Below, piece by piece: positions 1 to 11,670 of a stretch of 64,000 nucleotides of DNA; position 1 is the stretch's first letter; every line of letters starts with the position of its first letter. The DNA comes from Limnoperna fortunei (lineage: Eukaryota > Mollusca > Bivalvia > Mytilida > Modiolidae): positions 56,564,074-56,628,073 of the forward strand of contig OX104113.1 in NCBI GenBank assembly GCA_944474755.1, in the 5' to 3' direction. A program made the translations under genes and the position numbers. The notes under the pieces were generated by a model. That model was not told the origin of the DNA, did no database searches, and saw nothing but the letters and a program-made list of their open reading frames with translations.

Positions 1-470
1 AAACTAGACAAAACTCAATACATAACCAGTCAATAAACTGTACAAAAGTCAATAAAGAACCAGTCAGTAAACTGTACAAAATTCAATAAAGAACCAGTCA
101 ATAAATTGTACACAAACTCAATAAAGGAGCAGTCAATAAACTGTACAAAACTCAATAAAGAACCAGTCAATGAACTGTACAAAACTAAATAAAGAAACAG
201 TCAATAAACGGAACAAAACTAAATAAACAAACAGTCAATAAACTGTACAAAACTGAATAAAGAAACAGTCAATAAACTGTACAAAACTCAATAAAGAACC
301 AGTCAATAAACTGTACAAAACTCAATAAAGAACCAGTCAATAAACTGTACAAAGCTAAATAAAGAAACAGTCAATAAACTGTACAAAACTCAAAAAAGAA
401 CCAGTCAATAAACTGTACAAAACTGAATAAAAAACCAGTCAATAAACTGTACAAAACTCAATAAAGAACC
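1..470 (+). repeat. Satellite block, start of window (copy of 3979-4410)
   Basis: This is ordinary array with mixed type A and B monomers and no unique sequence. It opens with the marker unit CTAGACAAAACTCAATACAT at position 4. The same succession of variants returns from 3979 onward at an offset of 3,978 bp: the CTAGAC unit, then AAAAGTCAATAAAG, CAGTCAGTAAACTG, AAAATTCAATAAAG and a TTGTACACAAAC unit. The match weakens beyond about 430. One unit here carries AAACGGAAC near 206, one of the very few CpG dinucleotides in the window. Confidence 0.8.
300..333 (+). repeat. Canonical 34-bp monomer (reference copy)
   Basis: This copy matches the commonest unit. Counting from CAGTC as position 1, it holds the half-repeat AGTCAATAAA at 2-11, the palindrome TGTACA at 13-18, the second half-repeat ACTCAATAAA at 21-30, and GAAC at 31-34. 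The two half-repeats are 9/10 identical and 19 bp apart, which suggests the unit grew from a shorter ancestral repeat. A-runs lie at 9-11, 18-21 and 28-30. Two common 34-bp versions exist: type A carries CTCAATAAAGAACC, and type B carries CTAAATAAAGAAAC. The two differing positions usually change together, so these look like real subfamilies and not random mutations. Confidence 0.95.
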
Positions 471-812
471 AGTCAAAAAACTGTACAAAACTCAATAAAT
501 AACCAGTCAATAAACTGTACAAAACTAAATAAAGAAACAGTCAATAAACTATACAAAACTAAATACAGAAACAGTTAATAAACTATACAAAACTCAATAA
601 AGAACCAGTCAATAAACTGTACAAAACTAAATAAAGAAACAGTCAATAAACTGTACAAAAATAAATACAGAAACAGTTAATAAACTGTACAAAACTTAAT
701 AAAGAACCAGTCAATAAATTGTACACAAACTAAATAAAGAAACAGTCAATAAACTGTACAAAACAAAATAAAAAAATACAGTCAATAAACTGTACAAAAC
801 TAAATAAAGAAC

Positions 813-847
813 CAGTCAATAAATTGTACACAAACTCAATAAAGAAA
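813..847 (+). repeat. 35-bp monomer variant (ATTGTACACAAAC type)
   Basis: This is an example of the commonest length variant. The core ACTGTACAAAAC becomes ATTGTACACAAAC, which adds one base and destroys the CAGT/ACTG dyad, since the right arm becomes ATTG. It recurs throughout the window at regular places inside higher-order repeats. Sub-forms include TTGTGCACAAAC, TTGTACGCAAAC, TTGTAATCAAAC, TTGTAATGAAAC, TTGAAATCAAAC and TTTTACACAAAC. Each is confined to certain blocks and so serves as a marker of block ancestry. Two such units explain why a 10-monomer block measures 342 bp and a 5-monomer block 172 bp. Confidence 0.93.
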
Positions 848-1308
848 CAGTCAATAAACTGAACAAAACTAAATAAACAAACAGTCAATAAACTGTACAA
901 AACTAAATAAACAACCAGTCAATAAATTGTAATCAAACTAAATAAAGAAACAGTCAATAAACTGTACAAAACTCAATAAAGAACCAGTCAATAAACTGTA
1001 CAAAACTAAATAAAGAAACAGTCAATATACTGAACAAAACTAAATAAACAAACAGTCAATAAACTGTACAAAACTAAATAAACAACCAGTCAATAAATTG
1101 TACACAAACTAAATAAAGAAACAGTCAATAAACTGTACAAAACTCAATAAAGAACCAGTCAATAAACTGTACAAAACTCAATAAAGAACCAGTCAATAAA
1201 CTGTACAAAGCTAAATAAAGAAACAGTCAATAAACTGTACAAAACTCAATAAAGAACCAGTCAATAAATTGTACACAAACTAAATAAAGAAACAGTCAAT
1301 AAATTGTA

Positions 1309-1344
1309 CAAAACAATATAAAAAAATACAGTCAATAAACTGTA
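1309..1344 (+). repeat. Monomer variant with A-rich expansion (ACAATATAAAA...TACAG)
   Basis: Here the second half of the unit is replaced by ACAATATAAA plus a run of A and then TACAG, giving 36 bp. Related units elsewhere read ACAAAATTAAAA or ACAAAATTTAAAA. The A-run varies between copies, which fits polymerase slippage, and copies of 36 and 37 bp occur. Because the unit ends in TACAG, the following dyad (1327-1344) becomes a perfect 6-bp stem, TACAGT/ACTGTA. The same variant recurs near 2241, 5190, 5742, 11208, 34041, 35861, 60519 and 61652, among other places, where it marks higher-order copies. Confidence 0.88.
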
Positions 1345-2689
1345 CAAAACTAAATAAAGAACCAGTCAATAAATTGTACACAAACTCAATAAAGAACCAG
1401 TCAAAAAACTGTACAAAACTCAATAAATAACCAGTCAATAAACTGTACAAAACTAAATAAAGAAACAGTCAATAAACTATACAAAACTAAATACAGAAAC
1501 AGTTAATAAACTATACAAAACTCAATAAAGAACCAGTCAATAAACTGTCCAAAACTAAATAAAGAAACAGTCAATAAACTGTACAAAAATAAATACAGAA
1601 ACAGTTAATAAACTGTACAAAACTTAATAAAGAACCAGTCAATAAATTGTACACAAACTAAATAAAGAAACAGTCAATAAACTGTTCAAAACAAAATAAA
1701 AAATACAGTCAATAAACTGTACAAAACTAAATAAAGAACCAGTCAATAAATTGTACACAAACTCAATAAAGAAACAGTCAATAAACTGAACAAAACTAAA
1801 TAAACAAACAGTCAATAAACTGTACAAAACTAAATAAACAACCAGTCAATAAATTGTAATCAAACTAAATAAAGAAACAGTCAATAAACTGTACAAAACT
1901 CAATAAAGAACCAGTCAATAAACTGTACAAAACTAAATAAAGAAACAGTCAATAAACTGAACAAAACTAAATAAACAAACAGTCAATAAACTGTACAAAA
2001 CTAAATAAACAACCAGTCAATAAATTGTACACAAACTAAATAAAGAAACAGTCAATAAACTGTACAAAACTCAATAAAGAACCAGTCAATAAACTGTACA
2101 AAACTCAATAAAGAACCAGTCAATAAACTGTACAAAGCTAAATAAAGAAACAGTCAATAAATTGTACAAAACTCAATAAAGAACCAGTCAATAAATTGTA
2201 CACAAACTAAATAAAGAAACAGTCAATAAACTGTACAAAACAATATAAAAAAATACAGTCAATAAACTGTACAAAACTAAATAAAGAACCAGTCAATAAA
2301 TTGTACACAAACTCAATAAAGAACCAGTCAATAAACTGTACAAAACTCAATAAAGAACCAGTCAATAAACTGTACAAAACTCAATAAAGAACCAGTCAAT
2401 AAACTGTACAAAACTAAATAAAGAAACAGTCAATAAACTGTACAAAACTAAATAAAGAAACAGTCAATAAACTGTACAAAACTAAATACAGAAACAGTTA
2501 ATAAACTGTACAAAGCTAAATAAGGAACCAGTCAATAAATTGTACACAAACTAAATAAAGAAACAGTCAATAAACTGTACAAAACAAAATTAAAAAAAAC
2601 AGTCAATAAACTGTACAAAACTAAGTAAAGAACCAGTCAATAAATTGTACACAAACTCAATAAAGAACCAGTCAATAAACTGTACAAAA

Positions 2690-3215
2690 CTTAATAAAGA
2701 ACCAGTCAATAAACTGTACCAAACTCAATAAATAACCAGTCAATAAACTGTACACAAACCCAATAAAGAACCAGTCAATAAACTGTACAAAACTCAAAAA
2801 AGAACCAGTCAATAAACTGTACAAAACTAAATAAACAACCAGTCAATAAATTGTACACAAACTAAATAAAGAAACAGTCAATAAACTGTACAAAACTCAA
2901 TAAATAACCAGTCAATAAACTGTACACAAACCCAATAAAGAACCAGTCAATAAACTGTACAAAACTCAAAAAAGAACCAGTCAATAAACTGTACAAAACT
3001 AAATAAACAACCAGTCAATAAATTGTACACAAACTCAATAAAGAACCAGTCAATAAACTGTACCAAACTCAATAAATAACCAGTCAATAAACTGTACACA
3101 AACCCAATAAAGAACCAGTCAATAAACTGTACAAAACTCAAAAAAGAACCAGTCAATAAACTGTACAAAGCTAAATAAGGAACCAGTCAATAAATTGTAC
3201 ACAAACTAAATAAAG
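2690..3215 (+). repeat. 172-bp (5-monomer) local tandem amplification
   Basis: The marker TACACAAACCCAATAAAG recurs with its ACCC at 2758, 2930 and 3102, a constant 172-bp spacing made of five units, two of which are 35 bp. A fourth occurrence at 3413 is 311 bp further on. The cassette runs from a TGTACCAAACTC or related unit through the ACCCAATAAAG unit to CTCAAAAAAGAACC units. The same cassette occurs once per larger repeat elsewhere, for example near 6120, 7250, 11728, 34560, 61037 and 62170, so the extra copies here are a local expansion. Confidence 0.85.
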
Positions 3216-3589
3216 AAACAGTCAATAAACTGTACAAAACAAAATTAAAAAGAACAGTCAACAAACTGTACAAAACTAAGTAAAGAACCAGTCAATAAAT
3301 TGTACACAAACTCAATAAAGAACCAGTCAATAAACTGTACAAAACTCAATAAAGAACCAGTCAATAAACTGTACCAAACTCAATAAATAACCAGTCAATA
3401 AACTGTACACAAACCCAATAAAGAACCAGTCAATAAACTGTACAAAACTCAAAAAAGAACCAGTCAATAAACTGTACAAAACTAAATAAACAACCAGTCA
3501 ATAAATTGTACACAAACTAAATAAAGAAACAGTCAATAAACTGTACAAAACTCAAAAAAGAACCAGTCAATAAACTGTACAAAACTAAA

Positions 3590-4110
3590 TAAAGAAACAG
3601 TCAATAAACTGTACAAAACTGAATAAAGAACCAGTCAATAAACTGTACAAAACTAAATACAGAACCAGTCAATAACTGTACAAAACTCAATAAAGAAACA
3701 GTCAATAAACTGTACAAAACTCAATAAAGAAACAGTGAAGAAACTGTACAAAACTAAATAAAGAAACAGTCAATAAACTGTACAAAACTCAATAAAGAAC
3801 CAGTCAATAAACTGTACAAAACTCAATGTACAAACAGTCAATAAACTGTACAAAACTAAATAAAGAAACAGTCAATAAACTGTACAAAACTCAATAAAGA
3901 ACCAGTCAATAAACTGTACAAAACTCAATAAAGAACCAGTCAACAAACTGTACAAAACTAAATAAAGAACCAGTCAATAAACTAGACAAAACTCAATACA
4001 TTACCAGTCAATAAACTGTACAAAAGTCAATAAAGAACCAGTCAGTAAACTGTACAAAATTCAATAAAGAACCAGTCAATAAATTGTACACAAACTCAAT
4101 AAAGAACCAG
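3590..4110 (+). repeat. Satellite block shared with the end of the window
   Basis: This block contains two variants that I find only here and near 63.7-63.9 kb: CTCAATGTACAAACAG (3823 here) and ACTCAATACATTACCAG (after the CTAGAC unit at 3982). In other blocks the corresponding units read CTCAATGTAGAAACAG and CAATACATAACC. The order of the surrounding monomers also matches 63.48-64.0 kb at a constant offset of 59,888 bp. It includes a 33-bp unit, GTCAATAACTGTAC, near 3670. Confidence 0.85.
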
Positions 4111-4999
4111 TCAATAAACTGTACAAAACTCAATAAAGAACCAGTAAATGAACTGTACAAAGATATATAAAGAAACAGTCAATAAACTGAACAAAACTAA
4201 ATAAACAAACAGTCAATAAACTGTACAAAACTAAATAAAGAAACAGTCAATAAATTGTACAAAACTCAATAAAGAACCAGTCAATAAACTGTACAAAACT
4301 CAATAAAGAACCAGTCAATAAACTATACAAAGCTAAATAAAGAAACAGTCAATAAACTGTACAAAACTCAAAAAAGAACCAGTAAATAAACTGTACAAAA
4401 CTGAATAAAGCACCAGTCAATAAACTGTACAAAACTCAATAAAGAACCAGTCAATAAACTGTACAAAACTCAATAAAGAACCAGTCAATAAACTGTTCAA
4501 AACTAAATAAAGAAACAGTCAATAAACTGTACAAAAATAAATACAGAAACAGTTAATAAACTGTACAAAACTCAATAAAGAACCAGTCAATAAATTGTAC
4601 ACAAACTAAATAAAGAAACAGTCAATAAACTGTACAAAACAAAATAAAAAAATACAGTCAATAAACTGTACAAAACTAAATAAAGATCCAGTCAATAACT
4701 TGTACACAAACTCAATAAAGAAACAGCCAATAAACTGAACAAAACTAAATAAACAAACAGTCAATAAACTGTACAAAACTAAATAAACAACCAGTCAATA
4801 AATTGTTATCAAACTAAATAAAGAAACAGTCAATAAACTGTACAAAACTCAATAAAAAACCAGTCAATAAACTGTACAAAACTAAATAAAGAAACAGTCA
4901 ATAAACTGAACAAAACTAAATAATCAAACATTCAATAAACTGTACAAAACTAAATAAACAACCAGTCAATAAATTGTACACAAACTAAATAAAGAAACA
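4111..4999 (+). repeat. Diverged copy of the 130-1100 block
   Basis: The variant order here follows that of the first kilobase: an odd AAAGATATATAAAG unit near 4160, an ACTGAACAAAAC unit, AAAATAAATACAG, the A-rich expansion unit, and ATTGTTATCAAAC near 4802. The last corresponds to ATTGTAATCAAAC at 925. The offset falls from 3,978 to 3,876 bp across the block. The 102-bp change equals exactly three 34-bp monomers, so three units were lost here or gained in the first copy. Confidence 0.75.
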
Positions 5000-6062
5000 G
5001 TCAATAAACTGTACAAAACTCAATAAAGAACCAGTCAATAAACTGTACAAAACTCAATAAAGAACCAGTCAATAAACTGTACAAAGCTAAATAAAGAAAC
5101 AGTCAATAAACTGTACAAAACTCAATAAAGAACCAGTCAATAAATTGTACACAAACTAAATAAAGAAACAGTCAATAAACTGTACAAAACAATATAAAAA
5201 AAATACAGTCAATAAACTGTACAAAACTAAATAAAGAACCAGTCAATAAATTGTACACAAACTCAATAAAGAACCAGTCAATAAACTGTACAAAACTCAA
5301 TAAAGAACCAGTCAATAAACTGTACAAAACTCAATAAAGAACCAGTCAATAAACTGTACAAAACTAAATAAAAAACAGTCAATAAACTGTACAAAACTAA
5401 ATAAAGAAACAGTCAATAAACTGTACAAAACTAAATACAGAAACAGTTAATAAACTGTACAAAGCTAAATTAGGAACCAGTCAATAAATTGTACACAAAC
5501 TAAATAAAGAAACAGTCAATAAACTGTACAAAACAAAATTAAAAAAAAACAGTCAATAAACTGTACAAAACTCAATAAAGAACCAGTCAATAAACTGTAC
5601 AAAACTCAATAAAGAACCAGTCAATAAACTGTACAAAGCTAAATAAAGAAACAGTCAATAAACTGTACAAAACTCAATAAAGAACTAGTCAATAAATTGT
5701 ACACAAACTAAATAAAGAAACAGTCAATAAACTGTACAAAACAATATAAAAAAAATACAGTCAATAAACTGTACAAAACTAAATAAAGAACCAGACAATA
5801 AATTGTACACAAACTCAATAAAGAACCAGTCAATAAACTGTACAAAACTCAATAAAGAACCAGTCAATAAACTGTACAAAACTCAATAAAGAACCAGTCA
5901 ATAAACTGTACAAAACTAAATAAAAAACAGTCAATAAACTGTACAAAACTAAATAAAGAAACAGTCAATAAACTGTACAAAACTAAATACAGAAACAGTT
6001 AATAAACTGTACAAAGCTAAATTAGGAACCAGTCAATAAATTGTACACAAACTAAATAAAGA
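5000..6062 (+). repeat. 552-bp tandem duplication
   Basis: Two copies, about 5000-5551 and 5552-6062, align at an offset of 552 bp. Markers are the A-rich unit CAATATAAAAAAAATACAG (5190 and 5742) and CTAAATTAGG (5465 and 6017). The homologous region at 11.0-11.6 kb has only a single copy, so the duplication arose in this copy after the larger block was copied. At 6062 the second copy joins a TGTATCAAACTC unit, skipping several monomers present in the single-copy version near 11.52-11.68 kb. Confidence 0.88.
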
Positions 6063-6064
6063 AC

Positions 6065-9000
6065 CAGTCAATAAACTGTATCAAACTCAATAAATAACCA
6101 GTCAATAAACTGTACACAAACCCAATAAAGAACCAGTCAATAAACTGTACAAAACTGAATAAAGCACCAGTCAATAAACTGTACAAAACTCAAAAAAGAA
6201 CCAGTCAATAAACTGTGCAAAACTCAAAAAAGAACCAGTCAATAAACTGTACAAAACTCAATAAAGAACCAGCCAATAAACTGTACAAAACTCAATAAAG
6301 AACCAGTCAATAAACATTACAAAACTGAATAAAGAACCAGTCAATAAACTGTACAAAACTAAATAAAGAAACAGTCAATAAACTGTACAAAACTCAATAA
6401 AGAACCAGTCAATAAACTGTACAAAACTAAATAAAGAACCAGTCAATGAACTAGACAAAACTCAGTACATAACCAGTCAATAAACTGTACAAAAGTCAAT
6501 AAAGAACCAGTCAGTAAACTGTACAAAATTCAATAAAGAACCAGTCAATAAATTGTACACAAACTCAATAAAGAACCAGTCAATAAACTGTACAAAACTC
6601 AATAAAGAACCAGTCAATAAACTGTACAAAACTCAATAAAGAACCAGTCAATAAACTGTACAAAACTCAATAAAAAACCAGTCAATAAACTGTACAAAAC
6701 TAAATAAAGAAACAGTCAATAAACTGAACAAAACTAAATAATCAAACATTCAATAAACTGTACAAAACTAAATAAACAACCAGTCAATAAATTGTACACA
6801 AACTAAATAAAGAAACAGTCAATAAACTGTACAAAACTCAATAAAGAACCAGTCAATAAACTGTACAAAACTCAATAAAGAACCAGTCAATAAACTGTAC
6901 AAAGCTAAATAAAGAAACAGTCAATAAACTGTACAAAACTCAATAAAGAACCAGTCAATAAATTGTACACAAACTAAATAAAGAAACAGTCAATAAACTG
7001 TACAAAGCTAAATTAGGAACCAGTCAATAAATTGTACACAAACTAAATAAAGAAACAGTCAATAAACTGTACAAAACAAAATTAAAAAAAAACAGTCAAT
7101 AAACTGTAAAAAACTAAATAAAGAACCAGTCAATAAATTGTACACAAACTCATTAAAGAACCAGTCAATAAACTGTACAAAACTCAATAAAGAACCAGTC
7201 AATAAACTGTACCAAACTCAATAAATAACCAGTCAATAAACTGTACACAAACCCAATAAAGAACCAGTCAATAAACTGTACAAAACTGAATAAAGCACCA
7301 GTCAATAAACTGTACAAAACTCAAAAAAGAACCAATCAATAAACTGTACAAAACTCAAAAAAGAACCAGTCAATAAACTGTACAAAACTCAATAAAGAAC
7401 CAGCCAATAAACTGTACAAAACTCAATAAAGAACCAGTCAATAAACATTACAAAACTGAATAAAGAACCAGTCAATAAACTGTACAAAACTAAATAAAGA
7501 AACAGTCAATAAACTGTACAAAACTCAATAAAGAACCAGTCAATAAACTGTACAAAACTAAATAAAGAACCAGTCAATAAACTAGACAAAACTCAATACA
7601 TAACCAGTCAATAAACTGTACAAAATTCAATAAAGAACTAGTCAAAAAATTGTACACAAACTCAATAAAGAACCAGTCAATAAACTGTACAAAACTCAAT
7701 AAAGAACCAGTCAATAAACTGCACAAAACTCAATAAAGAACCAGTCAATAAACTGTACAAAACTCAATAAAGAAACAGCCAATAAACTGTACAAAACTCA
7801 ATAAAGAAACAGTCAAGAAACTGTACAAAACTAAATAAAGAAACAGTCAATAAACTGTACAAAACTCAATAAAGAACCAGTCAATAAACTGTACAAAACT
7901 CAATAAAGAAACAGTCAATAAACTGTACAAAACTAAATAAAGAAACAGTCAATAAACTACAAAACTCAATAAAGAACCAGTCAATAAACTGTACAAAACT
8001 CAATAAAGAACCAGTCAATAAACTGTACAAAACTAAATAAAGAACCAGTCAATAAACTATACAAAACTCAATAAAGAACCAGTCAATAAACTGTACAAAA
8101 GTCAATAAAGAACAAGTTAATAAACTGTACAAAACTAAATAAAGAACCAGTCAATAAACTGTAAAAAACTAAATAAAGAAACAGTCAATAAACTGAACAA
8201 AACTAAATAAACAAACAGTCAATAAAATGTACAAAACTAAATAAACAACCAGTCAATAAATTGTGCACAAACTAAATAAAGAAACAGTCAATAAACTGTA
8301 CAAAACTCAATAAAGAACCAGTCAATAAATTGTACACAAACTCAATAAAGAACCAGTCAATAAACTGTACAAATCTCAATAAAGAACCAGTCAATAAACT
8401 GCACAAAACTCAATAAAGAACCAGTCAATAAACTGTACAAAACTCAATAAAGAACCAGCCAATAAACTGTACAAAACTCAATAAAGAAACAGTCAAGAAA
8501 TGTACAAAACTAAATAAAGAAACAGTCAATAAACTGTACAAAACTCAATAAAGAACCAGTCAATAAACTGTACAAAACTCAATAAAGAACCAGTCAATAA
8601 ACTGTACAAAGCTAAATAAAGAAACAGTCAATAAACTGTACAAAACTCAATAAAGAACCAGTCAATAAATTGTACACAAACTAAATAAAGAAACAGTCAA
8701 TAAACTGTACAAAACAATATAAAAAAAATACAGTCAATAAACTGTACAAAACTAAATAAAGAACCAGTCAATAAATTGTACACAAACTCAATAAAGAACC
8801 AGTCAATAAACTGTACAAAACTCAATAAAGAACCAGTCAATAAACTGTACAAAACTCAATAAAGAACCAGTCAATAAACTGTACAAAACTAAATAAAGAA
8901 ACAGTCAATAAACTGTACAAAACTAAATAAAGAAACAGTCAATAAACTGTACAAAACTAAATACAGAAACAGTTAATAAACTGTACAAAGCTAAATTAGG

Positions 9001-11140
9001 AACCAGTCAATAAATTGTACACAAACTAAATAAAGAAACAGTCAATAAACTGTACAAAACAAAATTTTAAAAAACCAGTCAATAAACTGTAAAAAACTAA
9101 ATAAAGAACCAGTCAATAAATTGTACACAAACTCATTAAAGAACCAGTCAATAAACTGTACAAAACTAAAAAAAAAACCAGTCAATAAACTGTACAAAAC
9201 TCAATAAAGAACCAGCCAATAAACTGTACAAAACTCAATAAAGAACCAGTCAATAAACATTACAAAACTGAATAAAGAACCAGTCAATAAACTGTACAAA
9301 ACTAAATAAAGAAACAGTCAATAAACTGTACAAAACTCAATAAAGAACCAGTCAATAAACTGTACAAAACTAAATAAAGAACCAGTCAATAAACTAGACA
9401 AAACTCAATACATAACCAGTCAATAAACTGTACAAAATTCAATAAAGAACCAGTCAATAAATTGTACACAAACTCAATAAAGAACCAGTCAATAAACTGT
9501 ACAAAACTGAATAAAGAACCAGTCAATAAACTGCACAAAACTCAATAAAGAACCAGTCAATAAACTGTACAAAACTCAATAAAGAAACAGCCAATAAACT
9601 GTACAAAACTCAATAAAGAAACAGTCAAGAAACTGTACAAAACTAAATAAAGAAACAGTCAATAAACTGTACAAAACTAGATAAAGAAACAGTCAATAAA
9701 CTACAAAACTCAATAAAGAACCAGTCAATAAACTGTACAAAACTAAATAAAGAACCAGTCAATAAACTGTACAAAACTAAATAAAGAACCAGTCAATAAA
9801 CTATACAAAACTCAATAAAGAACCAGTCAATAAACTGTACAAAAGTCAATAAAGAACAAGTTAATAAACTGTACAAAACTAAATAAAGAACCAGTCAATA
9901 AACTGTACAAAACTAAATAAAGAAACAGTCAATAAACTGAACAAAACTAAATAAACAAACAGTCAATAAAATGTACAAAACTAAATAAACAACCAGTCAA
10001 TAAATTGTGCACAAACTAAATAAAGAAACAGTCAATAAACTGTACAAATCTCAATAAAGAACAGTCAATAAATTATACACAAACTCAATAAGGAACCAGT
10101 CAATAAACTGTACAAAACTAAACATAGAAACAGTCAATAAACTGTACAAAACTAAATAAAGAACCAGTCAATAAACTGTACAAAACTAAATAAAGAAACA
10201 GTCAATAAACTGAAAAAAACTAAATAAACAAACAGTCAATAAAATGTACAAAACTAAATAAACAACCAGTCAATAAATTGTGCACAAACTAAATAAAGAA
10301 ACAGTCAATAAACTGTACAAATCTCAATAAAGAACAGTCAATAAATTATACACAAACTCAATAAGGAACCAGTCAATAAACTGTACAAAACTAAACATAG
10401 AAACAGTCAATAAACTGTACAAAACTGAATAAAGAACCAGTCAATAAACTGTACAAAACTAAATAAAGAACCAGTCAATAACTGTACAAAACTCAATAAA
10501 GAAACAGTCAATAAACTGTACTAAACTCAATAAAGAAACAGTCAATAAACTGTACAAAACTAAATAAAGAAACAGTCAATAAACTGTACAAAACTCAATA
10601 AATAACCAGTCAATAAACTGTACAAAACTCAATGTAGAAACAGTCAATAATCTGTACAAAACTAAATAAAGAAACAGTCAATAAACTGTACAAAACTCAA
10701 TAAAGAACCAGTCAATAAACTGTACAAAACTCAATAAAGAACCAGGCAACAAACTGTACAAAACTAAATAAAGAACCAATCAATAAACTAGACAAAACTC
10801 AATACATAACCAGTCAATAAACTGTACAAAAGTCAATAAAGAACCAGTCAGTAAACTGTACAAAATTCAATAAAGAACCAGTCAATAAATTGTACACAAA
10901 CTCAATAAAGAACCAGTCAATAAACTGTACAAAACTCAATAAAGAACCAGTCAATGAACTGTACAAAACTAAATAAACAAACAGTCAATAAACTGTACAA
11001 AACTAAATAAAGAAACAGTCAATAAACTGTACAAAACTCAATAAAGAACCAGTCAATAAACTGTACAAAACTCAATAAAGAACCAGTCAATAAACTGTAC
11101 AAAGCTAAATAAAGAAACAGTCAATAAACTGTACAAAACT
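6065..11140 (+). repeat. About 5.1-kb segment, first copy (offset 5,606 bp)
   Basis: This segment is repeated at 11671-16746. The CTAGACAAAAC marker lies at 6451, 7582, 9394 and 10788 here, and at 12057, 13188, 15000 and 16394 in the second copy. All four pairs are 5,606 bp apart, and the internal spacings 1131, 1812 and 1394 are reproduced exactly. The ACATTACAAAACTG unit (6315 and 11921) and the ATTGTGCACAAAC units also follow. Mismatches are sparse by eye. The segment holds 31-bp units in which ACTGTAC has lost TGT (near 7955 and 9698), and 33-bp units (GAACAGTC and CAATAACTG). Confidence 0.93.
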
Positions 11141-11670
11141 CAATAAAGAACCAGTCAATAAATTGTACACAAACTAAATAAAGAAACAGTCAATAAACTG
11201 TACAAAACAATATAAAAAAAATACAGTCAATAAACTGTACAAAACTAAATAAAGAACCAGTCAATAAATTGTACACAAACTCAATAAAGAACCAGTCAAT
11301 AAACTGTACAAAACTCAATAAAGAACCAGTCAATAAACTGTACAAAACTCAATAAAGAACCAGTCAATAAACTGTACAAAACTAAATAAAAAACAGTCAA
11401 TAAACTGTACAAAACTAAATAAAGAAACAGTCAATAAACTGTACAAAACTAAATACAGAAACAGTTAATAAACTGTACAAAGCTAAATTAGGAACCAGTC
11501 AATAAATTGTACACAAACTAAATAAAGAAACAGTCAATAAACTGTACAAAACAAAATTAAAAAAAAACAGTCAATAAACTGTAAAAAACTAAATAAAGAA
11601 CCAGTCAATAAATTGTACACAAACTCATTAAAGAACCAGTCAATAAACTGTACAAAACTCAATAAAGAAC
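11141..11670 (+). repeat. Satellite between the two 5.1-kb copies
   Basis: This is ordinary 34-36-bp monomers with no unique sequence. It resembles the single-copy form of the block duplicated at 5000-6062, with the A-rich unit at 11208 and CTAAATTAGG near 11486. It has no counterpart at the 5,606-bp offset, so the second copy either lost it or never extended this far. Confidence 0.7.

Larger units (their letters stand above)
471..2326 (+). repeat. 928-bp tandem duplication (two copies)
   Basis: Two adjacent copies, about 471-1398 and 1399-2326, share a series of rare variants at a constant offset of 928 bp. These include AGTCAAAAAACTG (471 and 1399), CTATACAAAACTAAATACAG (549 and 1477) and TTGTAATCAAAC (AATCAAAC at 931 and 1859). 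The offset drops to 927 later because one A-run is a base shorter in the second copy. Differences between copies are scattered single bases, for example CTGTCC near 1550. Sequence outside the two edges no longer matches at this offset, so the edges are set to within about one monomer. Confidence 0.9.

Noticed and set aside
1639..1827. 62-residue open frame on the minus strand with YSLLT and VQFID motifs
   Set aside because: It is a translation of the satellite in two alternating frames, starts at TTG and not ATG, and ends when the third frame (always with TGA) is reached. There is no ribosome site, promoter or codon signal.
2947..3168. 73-residue open frame on the minus strand, same motifs
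   Set aside because: It is the same repeat read-through, longer only because 35-bp and other length variants delay the stop frame. There is no evidence of selection on the protein.
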